Shown: positions 17,573-27,201, counted from the first letter of the stretch. The stretch is DNA of 64,000 bases from Pseudoalteromonas amylolytica (GCF_001854605.1 NZ_MKJU01000025.1:310378-374377), one strand, 5' to 3'. Notes: a model not told the origin generated them from the letters alone. Program-made: numbers and translations.

Positions 17573-19591
17573 TTAAAAATACCAGTTTAGATTAGCCCAT
17601 AAGGTGGTGCCTGCTTCATTAATACGGTCAATTTGACTATAACCACTCACAGCAGCACCTGACTTACTTAAATGTTCAGAGTAGGTTTTATCTAGGGCAT
17701 TATCAACACCCATACTTACGCTAACATCCGGAGATGGTTGATATAGGGCATTGAATGCCAGTACGCCAAAGCCACGGCTTGGACCAATATCTTGCCCCGC
17801 AATGTTTCCTTGCGCCAGTGCGACTCGGTGTTGCGCTGATACCACACGCCATAACATACCTAGACGCCAATTATCAGTTTGATAGTCAAGTGTAAAACGA
17901 ACCTGCAAAGGGGGTTGCTGAGCGAGTGCAATACCATCCGTTAGATTACTACCTCGTACATAGTTTATGCTAGTGCTTGCCCGCCACTGTTTAGTAATGT
18001 TGTAACTTGCTTCAGCCTCAGCGCCAAAGGTTTCAGCCTCGATATTGCGGGTGACGCGACGCTGCATCGGCCCTTGACCAAAGGCGTTATCGATGAGCAT
18101 AAAGTCGTCAATACGATTGTAAAACATGGATATAGTACCGTGCCACTTTTTATGTGTGTACTGAGTGCCCAAGTCAAGTTGATTTGTTTTTTCTACATCA
18201 GTATCAAAAGCACTCAGGCTCTGGACCGATGCTCGGTTTCCTCCAAACAGCTCCCAGTAATCAGGAAATCTTTGCGCGTGTCCAAAGCCGATAAAATAAT
18301 GATGGTTATCGTAATGGCGTTCGTATCGCGTAAAGCCACTGAGCAAATCGTCTGTGCGCTTCATATTCGCAGTCGGGTTAGGTTGGCGCTTTGACATTAT
18401 GCTGATCTCTTGGCGGTAGTCTTTCGCATGCCAACGGTCATAGCGCAGTCCTGAAACAATCTGTTCAGACGCACTAAGTGTGTACTCGTGCTCGGCAAAT
18501 AGGCCGACTTTATCGAACTTGGCATCTGTTAAACGAGGTAGATGTTCAACAGGGTGGTTGAATTGGTCACGGGTACTACGGTTACGGTGATGATCTTGTT
18601 GATAGTCAACACCAAACACAAATACTTGATTTGTAGTAGGAGATGCATCAAACATAATTTTACCACCCACTGATCGCCGGTCTGGGTTTGAGGCCGATGG
18701 CGCTTTCATCATCATATTTGGAGTAAAGGGGCGTAAGCTATAGTTGTCCATGATGTGGTCAACTTCATTGTAATACCATTTGGCTTCTACATGATTGATC
18801 CCATTTATAGCCAACAGCCATTTGCTGTAGAGCCCCGCATGGGTCCTTTTAAACAGGCTACCATCCATCATGCGATCAGCATAAGCAACCTCACCATCAC
18901 TTCGACCCAGAGATACACTGATAATATTGTCATCGGTAGGCGTATAGGCAAGCTCAGTATCCAAGTTCCAGCGCTGATATGCTGAATGCACTCGGGTATT
19001 GTCACCATCATGATAGTCATCAGCACGAGCCACGTTACCAGAGATACGGACATAGTAATCAGGGGTACCCGCTTTTATATCTGTATTAATTGTGCGCCGC
19101 TTGGCACTGGCAAGCGTGGCATTGACAAATCCCGTTGTTTGTTGCGCTTGCAAGCGCTCCTGATTTCTCTCAAAAATAATGGTTGCGGCGCTGTTGCCTG
19201 AACCGTATTTGACGGATTGTGGACCTTTAATAACAGTTAATGTGTCGTATGTTTGTGGTGTAATGTAGGCGCTGGGAGGGTCCATGCGACTGCCACATCC
19301 GCCTAATGTTAGCCCACCATCGGTAATAATGTTTAGACGAGAGCCTGCCATACCTCTGAAGATAGGGTCGCTACTTGCGGCTGCTTTTTTTATTAAAGAA
19401 AACCCCGTAATACTTGAGAGTAGATCCGCACCATCTTGAGCGGGAAGAGGCTGTCTTGGTTGTTTTGGGTCGGTAACGATTAGCATGGGAGATTGCATAG
19501 GGGCAATCACTACGAGATGTTCAAATTTATCGTCATTGGCATAGCTATAAAAAACGCTAAATAGAGCACTACAGAGCAAAGTGTGTTTCAT
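17573..19591 (-). CDS. TonB-dependent copper receptor (OprC/NosA type)
   Basis: A 672-residue outer-membrane receptor from ATG 19591, which begins a good signal peptide (MKHTLLCSALFSVFYSYA). A longer reading frame begins at 19642, but that codon lies upstream of the likely -10. The plug contains the copper-receptor hallmark GGCGSRMDPPSAYITPQTYD, with a CxxxM pair (Cys99, Met103). The barrel has an HxM pair (His279, Met281) in NEVDHIMDNYSLRP. In Pseudomonas OprC these four positions form the copper site, so the metal specificity is well supported. The barrel ends in Trp-Tyr-Phe. The gene stands alone, with a strong palindrome upstream. Confidence 0.92.
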   Translation of the reverse strand: MKHTLLCSALFSVFYSYANDDKFEHLVVIAPMQSPMLIVTDPKQPRQPLPAQDGADLLSSITGFSLIKKAAASSDPIFRGMAGSRLNIITDGGLTLGGCGSRMDPPSAYITPQTYDTLTVIKGPQSVKYGSGNSAATIIFERNQERLQAQQTTGFVNATLASAKRRTINTDIKAGTPDYYVRISGNVARADDYHDGDNTRVHSAYQRWNLDTELAYTPTDDNIISVSLGRSDGEVAYADRMMDGSLFKRTHAGLYSKWLLAINGINHVEAKWYYNEVDHIMDNYSLRPFTPNMMMKAPSASNPDRRSVGGKIMFDASPTTNQVFVFGVDYQQDHHRNRSTRDQFNHPVEHLPRLTDAKFDKVGLFAEHEYTLSASEQIVSGLRYDRWHAKDYRQEISIMSKRQPNPTANMKRTDDLLSGFTRYERHYDNHHYFIGFGHAQRFPDYWELFGGNRASVQSLSAFDTDVEKTNQLDLGTQYTHKKWHGTISMFYNRIDDFMLIDNAFGQGPMQRRVTRNIEAETFGAEAEASYNITKQWRASTSINYVRGSNLTDGIALAQQPPLQVRFTLDYQTDNWRLGMLWRVVSAQHRVALAQGNIAGQDIGPSRGFGVLAFNALYQPSPDVSVSMGVDNALDKTYSEHLSKSGAAVSGYSQIDRINEAGTTLWANLNWYF

Positions 19592-19650
19592 TGACAGGGT
19601 CCAAGTTATTAACTTGCTTCTAATTTTATAGATTGTGGGCATGTATGGAA

Positions 19651-19667
19651 TGCGACAGATTGTCGCA
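19651..19667. promoter_or_regulatory. operator-like palindrome upstream of the copper receptor
   Basis: TGCGACA-GAT-TGTCGCA is a perfect 7-bp dyad with a 3-base centre, 60 bases before the chosen start of the copper receptor. A -10-like TATAAA lies at 19625-19630 (minus strand), about 20 bases downstream, and no recognisable -35 is present where the palindrome begins. That is consistent with an activator site, or with an operator. No T tract follows on either strand, so it is not a terminator. The cognate regulator is unknown. Confidence 0.55.
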
Positions 19668-19699
19668 CCTGAAGTGATGGGAAGGCGCTTTTCGAGGGA

Positions 19700-20932
19700 T
19701 CAATGTATCTCGCAAGCAAGCACTTGCATTTGCTCGTTACACCAATTGAGCGCATCATTATATGCTAAAGGTAGTACATCAGGGTCGATGTTAAGTGCAC
19801 GGCATTGCGCTTGTGCGGCTTGCCAATCGGCTTGTTCATAGCTTTGTACTATCAATAGTAAGTGTGCCAATGGACCTTCGCCACTCACCAACGCCTGTTT
19901 GATAGAGTCAACCAGTGGGAGCTTATCCATGATGTTTTCCATGCTGTCATCGCGAATCGCATCTATCAGTGACATCATACCTGTCAAAAATGCAGGGCCC
20001 ACATACTTTTTACTGTTGGCATTTAACGCCAGTTGTTCACAAAATCGTGCCCGCATTAAAGAAAGTTTTATCAGTTCAGCTGGCTTCTCTGGGGAGATTT
20101 GTGCGGCAAATGTTAGTGATAAAAACCGTTTTAGTTCTTCATTACCTAGCGCGACCAAAGCTTGTTTTATATTGCTTATTTTCGCTCGTCGTTTAAATAT
20201 TGCTGAGTTGGTATAGCGTAAAAGTTTATAAGACAAATTAATATCACGTTCAAATATTGGTGTGAGCTTTTTAATGTCGACATATTCATTGGCCGTTTCG
20301 CTGAGTAATCGAGCGATTGATAATTCACTGGCGCTGAACATTTTACTGGTGAGCATTTCGGGCTTGGCAAAATAAAACCCTTGGAACAGAGAAAACCCGA
20401 GTTGCTTTAATTGTTCCAATTGCTGGTGGTTTTCAACTTTTTCTGCGATTAGTTTTATCTGCTTATGCTCTTCAATTTCTTTCATTATGAGATGTATTTC
20501 GGGCAACGGTGTGCAGCTAACATCTATTTTTAAATATTTTATGTATGGATAAAAATGCCGCCAAGCAGATTGGTGACGGTAATGATCTAAGGCGATACGG
20601 TAACCCTTTTGATGCAACGTTTTTACAGCGTTTAATAGTTTTTTTCCCGGTTCAATAGATTCAACTATTTCAATGACCATATGCTTGGCCGGTAGCATAA
20701 AGGGGTAGCCAAGTAGTAAGGTATTTAAGGTGAAATTGATAAACGCGGGTTTATGGTTGCTAAGCTCAGCGAGTTCAAAGTAAAACTGGCTACCTTCTAG
20801 CAACCGAGAAGTTGCCTTATCAGCATTAATATTCGGAAATACATTATGCGGACCATTGCGAAATAATATCTCATAGCCTATTGGTTCATTGTTATTGTCA
20901 AAAATAGGTTGCCGTGCCGCGTAAAAGTTCAT
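19700..20932 (-). CDS. EAL-HDOD signalling protein with degenerate EAL domain
   Basis: About 410 residues, of the YuxH/CdgJ-type architecture. The N-terminal EAL-like domain (about 1-200; FYAARQPIFDNNNEPIGYEILFR) has YEILFR in place of the catalytic Glu-Ala-Leu motif and lacks the usual metal-binding DDFGTG (DHYRHQ instead). It is therefore unlikely to hydrolyse cyclic di-GMP. The C-terminal HDOD domain (about 205-400; INLSYKLLRYTNSAIF and ALVALGNEELKRFLSL) is intact. Such proteins act as signalling scaffolds, for example in motility control in Vibrio. The start at 20932 is chosen over an upstream TTG at 20941. It is upstream of, and on the same strand as, the copper receptor. Confidence 0.85.
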   Translation of the reverse strand: MNFYAARQPIFDNNNEPIGYEILFRNGPHNVFPNINADKATSRLLEGSQFYFELAELSNHKPAFINFTLNTLLLGYPFMLPAKHMVIEIVESIEPGKKLLNAVKTLHQKGYRIALDHYRHQSAWRHFYPYIKYLKIDVSCTPLPEIHLIMKEIEEHKQIKLIAEKVENHQQLEQLKQLGFSLFQGFYFAKPEMLTSKMFSASELSIARLLSETANEYVDIKKLTPIFERDINLSYKLLRYTNSAIFKRRAKISNIKQALVALGNEELKRFLSLTFAAQISPEKPAELIKLSLMRARFCEQLALNANSKKYVGPAFLTGMMSLIDAIRDDSMENIMDKLPLVDSIKQALVSGEGPLAHLLLIVQSYEQADWQAAQAQCRALNIDPDVLPLAYNDALNWCNEQMQVLACEIH

Positions 20933-21057
20933 ACACACCAAAAAATAGAACCCTTCTGTTGTTAATAATAGTCAAACATTAATGCTAATTCATTATTTAA
21001 ACGCTTGAGTGTCATCCGTTTTTACTTAACCAAAGCTGTATGGATACTGAACATAAG

Positions 21058-21085
21058 TTGACCGTGAAACGTTAGCGACTATGCT
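21058..21085 (+). promoter_or_regulatory. putP sigma-70 promoter
   Basis: TTGACC (21058-21063) and TATGCT (21080-21085) are 16 bases apart. The implied 5' leader is about 120 bases before the TTG start. Confidence 0.65.
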
Positions 21086-21211
21086 GGGGTGTGCAGAATA
21101 TTCATGATATAGTCAGGCAACACTAATAATGCCCTCTATTTAATGCCAATAAGAAAGGCCTGTGCTGGATAATTGTCATTGAGTAGGGTGCTGATAACTG
21201 AGGAGGTAACT

Positions 21212-22690
21212 TTGGAATTAGGCACGATAATTTCGCTTGTTTTGTATTTTGTGGTTATGTTGGGCATTGGTTTATATGCCTATCGCAAATCAACCAGTGA
21301 TGTCTCTGGTTACATGCTTGGAGGTCGTAGTTTACCGCCAAGTGTAGCTGCTCTGTCAGCAGGCGCTTCTGATATGAGTGGTTGGATCCTGATGGGGTTA
21401 CCTGGGGCCATGTTCGTTACAGGTTTCAGTAGCACTTGGATAGCAATTGGTTTGGTAATCGGTGCATGGTTAAATTACCTGTTGGTTGCACCAAGGTTAC
21501 GTGTTTACACCGAGCTGGCTAACGATTCAATTACGATTCCAGATTACTTTGCTAATCGCTTTGAAGATAGAGGCAATGCACTACGTATTGTGTCTGCATT
21601 AGTGATCATTGTGTTCTTCACGTTATACACCTCATCAGGCGTGGTAGCAGGTGGTAAGCTATTCGAAAGCTCATTCGGTATGAGTTATGAGTCTGGGTTA
21701 TACATCACCACGGGCGTGGTTGTGCTTTACACTTTGTTTGGTGGTTTCCTAGCGGTCAGTCTGACTGACTTTGTGCAAGGTTGTATCATGTTTATCGCGC
21801 TAATTCTGGTGCCAGTGGTAACCTACTCGTTACTTGATGCACCGTTATCGTCAACGTTAGATGCGGTTAATCCACAAATGCTAACCTGGGTTGGGGCTGG
21901 TGGGGCAATCGGTATTGTCTCTGCAATGTCTTGGGGCCTAGGTTATTTTGGGCAGCCACACATTATTGTACGCTTTATGTCAGTGCGAAGCGTTAAAGAT
22001 ATGCCAACAGCACGTCGTATTGGTATGTCTTGGATGATCATTGCAGCATTAGGAGCCGTTGGTACAGGTCTGTTTGGCGCAGCGTATGCGCATGAAAAGG
22101 GCATTGTTGTTGACGACCCTGAAACCATTTTCTTGATTCTTTCTCAGTTACTTTTCCACCCATTAATTGCTGGGTTCCTACTAGCTGCTATTTTGGCGGC
22201 AATTATGAGTACGATTTCATCTCAGTTGCTAGTAAGTTCAAGCTCGCTTACAGAAGATTTTTACAAGATTTTTGTACACAGAGAAGCAACAGACAAAGAG
22301 CTTGTGTTGGTTGGTCGTCTAAGCGTAGTAGCCGTTGCATTATGTGCTATTTACCTAGCCTATGATAGAGATAGCTCTATCTTAGACTTAGTAAGTAATG
22401 CGTGGGCGGGCTTTGGTGCTGCGTTTGGTCCACTAGTGTTGTTGAGCTTATGTTGGCAACGCATGAATTTTGCTGGGGCATTGGCGGGGATGATATCGGG
22501 CGCAGTGACTGTGCTTGTGTGGATTTACGCGCCTATTACGATAGGCGGTGAAACGTTAAGTTCGATCATCTATGAAATCGTACCTGGTTTTATCGTATCA
22601 ACGGCTACGATTATTGGTGTTAGTTTAATAACATCAGAGCCAAGTGAACCGATTCAAAACCTGTTTAAGAAAGTACAAAGTGAGCTATAA
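21212..22690 (+). CDS. putP: sodium/proline symporter
   Basis: A sodium:solute symporter family (SSS) transporter that imports proline with Na+. With the start I choose it has 492 residues and about 13 membrane helices. Signature segments include ALSAGASDMSGWILMGLPGA, typical of PutP, and TSSGVVAGGKLFESSFG. The start is a TTG at 21212, because AGGAGG stands at 21201-21206 with ideal spacing; an in-frame TTG at 21173 has no such site, and no ATG is available. No putA or putR lies in the window. A strong terminator follows. Confidence 0.93.
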   Translation: MELGTIISLVLYFVVMLGIGLYAYRKSTSDVSGYMLGGRSLPPSVAALSAGASDMSGWILMGLPGAMFVTGFSSTWIAIGLVIGAWLNYLLVAPRLRVYTELANDSITIPDYFANRFEDRGNALRIVSALVIIVFFTLYTSSGVVAGGKLFESSFGMSYESGLYITTGVVVLYTLFGGFLAVSLTDFVQGCIMFIALILVPVVTYSLLDAPLSSTLDAVNPQMLTWVGAGGAIGIVSAMSWGLGYFGQPHIIVRFMSVRSVKDMPTARRIGMSWMIIAALGAVGTGLFGAAYAHEKGIVVDDPETIFLILSQLLFHPLIAGFLLAAILAAIMSTISSQLLVSSSSLTEDFYKIFVHREATDKELVLVGRLSVVAVALCAIYLAYDRDSSILDLVSNAWAGFGAAFGPLVLLSLCWQRMNFAGALAGMISGAVTVLVWIYAPITIGGETLSSIIYEIVPGFIVSTATIIGVSLITSEPSEPIQNLFKKVQSEL

Positions 22691-22713
22691 AGCGACACTG
22701 AGTTATTGACTAG

Positions 22714-22738
22714 AAAAGCGCCGTATGGCGCTTTTTTT
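22714..22738 (+). terminator. putP terminator
   Basis: AAAAGCGCC and GGCGCTTTT form a 9-bp stem with a GTAT loop, followed by further T. It overlaps the 3' end of the convergent solute-binding-protein gene, whose stop is at 22737-22739. Confidence 0.88.
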
Positions 22739-23636
22739 AAAAGCACTCTAAATTTCCCATTTCGATAATACGCTCAGTTTCGCCGCTATTGCTAAACTGG
22801 TACAGGCTTTTATTAATATCATCGAGTACTTGCCGCCACTGAGGTTTACTTTTACTTAAAGCAAAGTATAGATAGTTATACTTCAGTAACTTAGATTCAT
22901 TTTCTATATTACTTAACAAGTTAACCTTTTCGGGCTTACTCAGTTGTGAGTAATTAACGGTAAATCGCAGGACTTTAGGGTCGCCGATGATTAAGTCAAC
23001 ACGTTTGCCAACCAGCAATTTGACCAGTTGCAGATCGTCAACCGCTTCAATAATCACGAACTCTCCGTTATCCATCATGGCGTCAAACTCAGGGGTATTT
23101 TGATAGCCTCGAACTACACCTATTTTTTGCCCCTTTAGTGAAAGCAAATTGCCATCGAATCGATCTTTCTCGCCTTTGCGCTTGAGAAAACCTATTTCTC
23201 CCCCTGGAAACGAGTTAGACAGTGCCAGCATTTCTCTGCGCGTTTTACCTGGTATGTAATCCGACGGTGCGGAGTCTTCGATGTAATACTCGGGCATTAA
23301 TATGTCCGCTTTACCTGTTTCGGCGGCTCTAACCGCGCGTGCCCAAGGTAAAAACTCAACGTGAACTTTATAGCCTTGTTCGGCCAGTATTGCCACTGCG
23401 AATTGGAATACCCAGCCCTTATTACACAGAGCTTGGCCGATATATGGCGGCCAATCTAATGTAACAACTCGTAGTAACTTTTTGTCACCCTTAGGGTTAT
23501 AGAGATAACCGTTTTCATGCTCAACCCCTTGCACAAGGTGGTAGCTTGCATCTTTAAAGTAACCTACATTTGTGGCATTTTGAGCGAATACCAAAGGTGT
23601 AAACAACACCATCATTAAGATTAAAGCAATATGCAT
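22737..23636 (-). CDS. periplasmic solute-binding protein family 3
   Basis: A 299-residue exported protein (signal peptide about residues 1-18, FTPLVFA cleavage region) with an amino-acid-type solute-binding fold. Hallmarks are VVTLDWPPYIG near residue 57, ILAEQGYKVHVEFLPWARAVRAAETGKADILM, and the hinge region LKGQKIGVVRGYQNTPEFDAM. There are no ABC permease or ATPase genes beside it. Many marine gammaproteobacteria carry orphan proteins of this type, as sensors or relics. The ligand is unknown. The first 50 residues form an extra N-terminal extension. Confidence 0.8.
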   Translation of the reverse strand: MHIALILMMVLFTPLVFAQNATNVGYFKDASYHLVQGVEHENGYLYNPKGDKKLLRVVTLDWPPYIGQALCNKGWVFQFAVAILAEQGYKVHVEFLPWARAVRAAETGKADILMPEYYIEDSAPSDYIPGKTRREMLALSNSFPGGEIGFLKRKGEKDRFDGNLLSLKGQKIGVVRGYQNTPEFDAMMDNGEFVIIEAVDDLQLVKLLVGKRVDLIIGDPKVLRFTVNYSQLSKPEKVNLLSNIENESKLLKYNYLYFALSKSKPQWRQVLDDINKSLYQFSNSGETERIIEMGNLECF

Positions 23637-23714
23637 GGTAATTTATGGTTGAATAAACAGTATGTTTACTAAGTTTAGAAAATGGAGCGAAATTTGCCAC
23701 GATGTTTGAGGCAC

Positions 23715-23741
23715 AAAAAAACCGGCTAACGCCGGTTTTTT
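23715..23741 (-). terminator. cysK terminator
   Basis: CCGGC and GCCGG with flanking A7 and T6 tracts form a symmetric terminator 18 bases after the cysK stop. It could also serve in the other direction. Confidence 0.88.
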
Positions 23742-23758
23742 GATATCAATAAAGATTA

Positions 23759-24727
23759 TTACTGTACAAGCTCTTGCTCTGAAAACTCGTCTGCAAATAG
23801 TGGGCTTGATAGATAGCGCTCAGTTGCGCTTGGTAAAATAACCACAATGTTTTTGCTGGCATTCTCTGGCTTTTCAGCAATACGCTTTGCGGCAACAACG
23901 GCAGCACCTGATGAAATACCCACTAAGATACCTTCATCTTTCATTAGCTGGTGAGCCATGGCAATTGCATCTTCGTTTGAAACAAGCTCTGTGCCGTCAA
24001 TCAGCTCAAGATCTAGGTTACCAGGAATGAAGCCAGCACCAATACCTTGGATTTTATGAGGACCAGGTTTTACTTCTTCGCCAGCAAGTGTTTGTGTGAT
24101 CACTGGTGAGTCCGAAGGCTCAACGGCAATCGCTTTAACTTGCAAACCTTTTTCATTTTTCAGGTAGCGAGTAGTTCCTGTGATAGTACCGCCTGTACCA
24201 ACACCTGCAACGAAATAATCAACTTTGCCATCCATTGTCTCGAAAATTTCAGGACCGGTAGTTTCAAAGTGGATTTTAGGGTTAGCAGGGTTTTCAAACT
24301 GCTGTAGCAAGATGTATTTGTCTGGGTTGCTTGCTTGGATTTCATTGGCTTTTTCAATCGCACCCTTCATACCTTTAGCACCCTCAGTTAGCACTAAGTT
24401 TGCTCCTAATGCTTTAAGTAACTTGCGGCGCTCAAGGCTCATGGTATTTGGCATGGTCAATGTTAGCTTGTAACCACGAGAAGCTGCTACAAATGCCAAA
24501 GCGATACCAGTATTACCAGAAGTTGGCTCAATGAGTTCCTTGTCTTTTGTTAAAAGACCAGATTTTTCTGCTTCCCAAATCATAGAAGCACCGATACGAC
24601 ATTTAACGCTGAAACTTGGGTTACGAGCTTCAATTTTTGCGTATACGTTACCACCTGTCACGCGGTTTAATTTTACAATCGGCGTTTGGCCAATTGTTAG
24701 GCTGTTATCTGCGAATATCTTAGACAT
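23759..24727 (-). CDS. cysK: cysteine synthase A (O-acetylserine sulfhydrylase)
   Basis: Makes cysteine from O-acetylserine and sulfide, using PLP. The 322-residue length and the PLP Lys42 in [11 protein letters not shown] match E. coli CysK position for position. The substrate-loop motif [16 protein letters not shown] and the phosphate-binding loop [14 protein letters not shown] are intact, as is GISSGAAV near the C terminus. An AAGGGA site stands before the ATG. It is a single gene with its own terminator; its promoter must lie in 24728-24861, where I see no clear CysB site. Confidence 0.97.
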   Translation of the reverse strand: MSKIFADNSLTIGQTPIVKLNRVTGGNVYAKIEARNPSFSVKCRIGASMIWEAEKSGLLTKDKELIEPTSGNTGIALAFVAASRGYKLTLTMPNTMSLERRKLLKALGANLVLTEGAKGMKGAIEKANEIQASNPDKYILLQQFENPANPKIHFETTGPEIFETMDGKVDYFVAGVGTGGTITGTTRYLKNEKGLQVKAIAVEPSDSPVITQTLAGEEVKPGPHKIQGIGAGFIPGNLDLELIDGTELVSNEDAIAMAHQLMKDEGILVGISSGAAVVAAKRIAEKPENASKNIVVILPSATERYLSSPLFADEFSEQELVQ

Positions 24728-24802
24728 TGTGTTCCCTTAGGTGCTCTAGGTTTTACTTAACATCACACTTTACTTAGCTTTATATAAAACTGAAGTAAAG
24801 AA

Positions 24803-24836
24803 TGGCTATAAGATATATCAAATATGCTTATAGCCA
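24803..24836. repeat. 10-bp inverted repeat between the DUF5916 gene and cysK
   Basis: TGGCTATAAG and CTTATAGCCA form a perfect 10-bp inverted repeat with a 14-base AT-rich spacer. On the minus strand it is followed by TTCTTTACTTC, so it may be a weak terminator for the DUF5916 gene. It also lies 76 bases upstream of cysK and could be an operator. Confidence 0.5.
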
Positions 24837-24861
24837 AAAGAAATATAAATGTTATTTCTTA

Positions 24862-27201
24862 TTACATTAGCCAAGCGTAACTAAATTTAGCAAAGAAGGT
24901 TTTTTCATCCTTTGTGAGTCGCGATAGGTCGTCATCCTGATATCCATTGTCGGCGTAGCCAGCAAAGAACACGGTTTGGGGATTCAACTTGTAAGAGTAG
25001 AGCAGTTGGGTGCTCAGCCCTTTATAGTTCGCGTCAACTTCATCAATATAGTTACTGGTGTTTCTATCGATATCAGTATAGATGACTGCGATACGTAAAT
25101 AACTATTAATATTAAACTGATAGGTCAAACGGGCATCGGTTAGATTGGCTGTATAGACCTTTGCATCATCCGCGTCTAGTGTTTCGTAGCTGTGTCTAAA
25201 GTTAACTTCAAAGTGTTTTCCTAAATTGAGATTTATCACAGGTCGCGCAAAGTACATTTTACCGACGCGATTATTGGCCAGATCCACTTTATTTCCGGTG
25301 CGCAAATTCAGTCCCGCGAATAGTCCTGAAACAGGCTTTATTTCCATGTAGGTCCAGATCACATTTTCAGAAAATAGATCGCTATTGTCTTGTATTTCCA
25401 GACTGGCTTTGTTACGCCTTAAACCACGGCGGTTTCTATGTTCTACACCAAAGTCAATAAAACTTTGCAGCGGTCCATCAATTGCTAAATTGGTCTGAAC
25501 TTCTTTTTCCAGTAACTCACCGTCATCATTGTGTGTGATATCCCAATCGGTATACCAGCGAGCACGGTTCCACCAATTGTCTTGCTTACCGTACCAGCGA
25601 TATTCGAAACCAGTCAGAAATTTGTTGAAGTCAACCTGAGACATAAAGCCCATGTCAGCTCTAAGATCTGCATCAAAGCTTTGATAGCTGGTGAATGCTC
25701 GCCAATGTTTGGTGTTGTGCTCGTAATTTACAAAATACCCCAAACCGTATAGGTCATCCTGCTCTAGCACTCGCAAAACACTTTCGTTGTAATCGCAGTC
25801 TTGCCCAGCTACACATACTTCAGTGGGCAGCTTATAACAATCTCCCTCATCGCCGTCACATAGTTCATCCGCAAACGCTTGGCTGTAATGGGTATTGGAC
25901 CCTAGTATCTGAATTTTAAATGTATCACTGGCGGTGGGCTGGTATTTAGTGTCAATGCTCACTACCTTATTTTTGTAATTGTCACTGTCTCTTAGGGTCG
26001 CCGTTGAGCCTATCGACAATCCATCGTTAGCATCAAAACGATAGCGCAATGCAGCATTGTTACTTTTTTGCTCTAGTGACACGATATTTGAACCCAGATT
26101 GCCAGGCACCATGACATTGAGATGCTCGTCGTTGGTTACAAACAGCCCGTATGTGTGACCAGACTTGCTTCCTGATAATTTAACACCATAATCGGGTGCA
26201 GCAATGTTTCTGGTGTGTATCAGGTTTAAATGTGAAGAGAAGTAGTCTGAGTTATCTAAAAAAAAGGCGCGCTTTTCAGGGAAAAACAGGCTGAAGCTAT
26301 CATTGATACTGAGTTGGCCCGTGTCAGCTTCTACTTGTGAGAAATCAGGGTTCAGCGTAGCATTTAAAGTGGTATCTGGGGTAATCGCCCATTTTACATC
26401 TAGCCCAGGCTCGGTATTATCTTCATCTTCCCATTCGGCGATGTCACGCTCGTCAATATCTCGTGTTTGCGATTTACTCAACACTAATGAAGGAATAATC
26501 GCAATGTTGTTACCTTGCTTAGCTGACTCAAAACCGCTGTACAGCGGCATTTGACATATCCAGCAGTTATTCGCATGGGAGATTTGCATATTGGATAGTC
26601 TGAGCCGTTGATCTCTTGGTAAAAACCTTAGAAACTCCATGGCCATATGCTTTACTTTTTTGGAATCATCGAAATTGAGCACGCGTAGTGGTATTTCTAT
26701 TTCTACGTTATAGCCTTGCTCATGTATCATTCCAGCACTGTCCCAAATGCCATTCCAAGAACTATTCTCATTTTTCGTTAATTCATTTTCGATTGAATCT
26801 TGTTGAACACCAAGTGGATTGATAAAAAACTGGTAGGCACTACGTTTATTGTTAAAAGAATCAATTTTGATACCCACTAAGTCATCATTCCAAGCACGGT
26901 CTCTGTCTCGAAAGAAAGCGCGGATTAGCTCAGGATTGGGATCGTCTGCTTTGAAGGCGACAAATAGTGACTCGCCATTTTCATATACATAGGCCGTGGT
27001 TGTGACTGGGCTGGGGATGTTTTCTTGCGGCCAAGTTACATTATCGATGGCAATTTTCTTTGCTTGCTGCCATACAGGGTCGTCAAGTTTACCGTCAATT
27101 GTTGCTCGAGTGTCGATAAAAGGGAGTGGTTCACCGAGTTCATTGGCGTTTGCACTCAAAGCGAGAAGAGAGCTTAATGCGAAAATAACTTTGTTTATCA
27201 T
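24862..27201 (-). CDS. DUF5916 protein with CBM9-like N-terminal domain
   Basis: A 779-residue exported protein (signal peptide MINKVIFALSSLLALSANA). Residues about 25-210 form a CBM9-like beta-sandwich (TIDGKLDDPVWQQAKK, then AFFRDRDRAWNDDLVGIKID). The remainder matches DUF5916 (SLFFPEKRAFFLDNSDYF is diagnostic) with alternating aromatic strands that look like an outer-membrane beta-barrel, ending in FSYAWLM. Family members sit in the outer membrane of marine bacteria; the function is not established. It stands alone, divergent from a symporter gene. Confidence 0.85.
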   Translation of the reverse strand: MINKVIFALSSLLALSANANELGEPLPFIDTRATIDGKLDDPVWQQAKKIAIDNVTWPQENIPSPVTTTAYVYENGESLFVAFKADDPNPELIRAFFRDRDRAWNDDLVGIKIDSFNNKRSAYQFFINPLGVQQDSIENELTKNENSSWNGIWDSAGMIHEQGYNVEIEIPLRVLNFDDSKKVKHMAMEFLRFLPRDQRLRLSNMQISHANNCWICQMPLYSGFESAKQGNNIAIIPSLVLSKSQTRDIDERDIAEWEDEDNTEPGLDVKWAITPDTTLNATLNPDFSQVEADTGQLSINDSFSLFFPEKRAFFLDNSDYFSSHLNLIHTRNIAAPDYGVKLSGSKSGHTYGLFVTNDEHLNVMVPGNLGSNIVSLEQKSNNAALRYRFDANDGLSIGSTATLRDSDNYKNKVVSIDTKYQPTASDTFKIQILGSNTHYSQAFADELCDGDEGDCYKLPTEVCVAGQDCDYNESVLRVLEQDDLYGLGYFVNYEHNTKHWRAFTSYQSFDADLRADMGFMSQVDFNKFLTGFEYRWYGKQDNWWNRARWYTDWDITHNDDGELLEKEVQTNLAIDGPLQSFIDFGVEHRNRRGLRRNKASLEIQDNSDLFSENVIWTYMEIKPVSGLFAGLNLRTGNKVDLANNRVGKMYFARPVINLNLGKHFEVNFRHSYETLDADDAKVYTANLTDARLTYQFNINSYLRIAVIYTDIDRNTSNYIDEVDANYKGLSTQLLYSYKLNPQTVFFAGYADNGYQDDDLSRLTKDEKTFFAKFSYAWLM

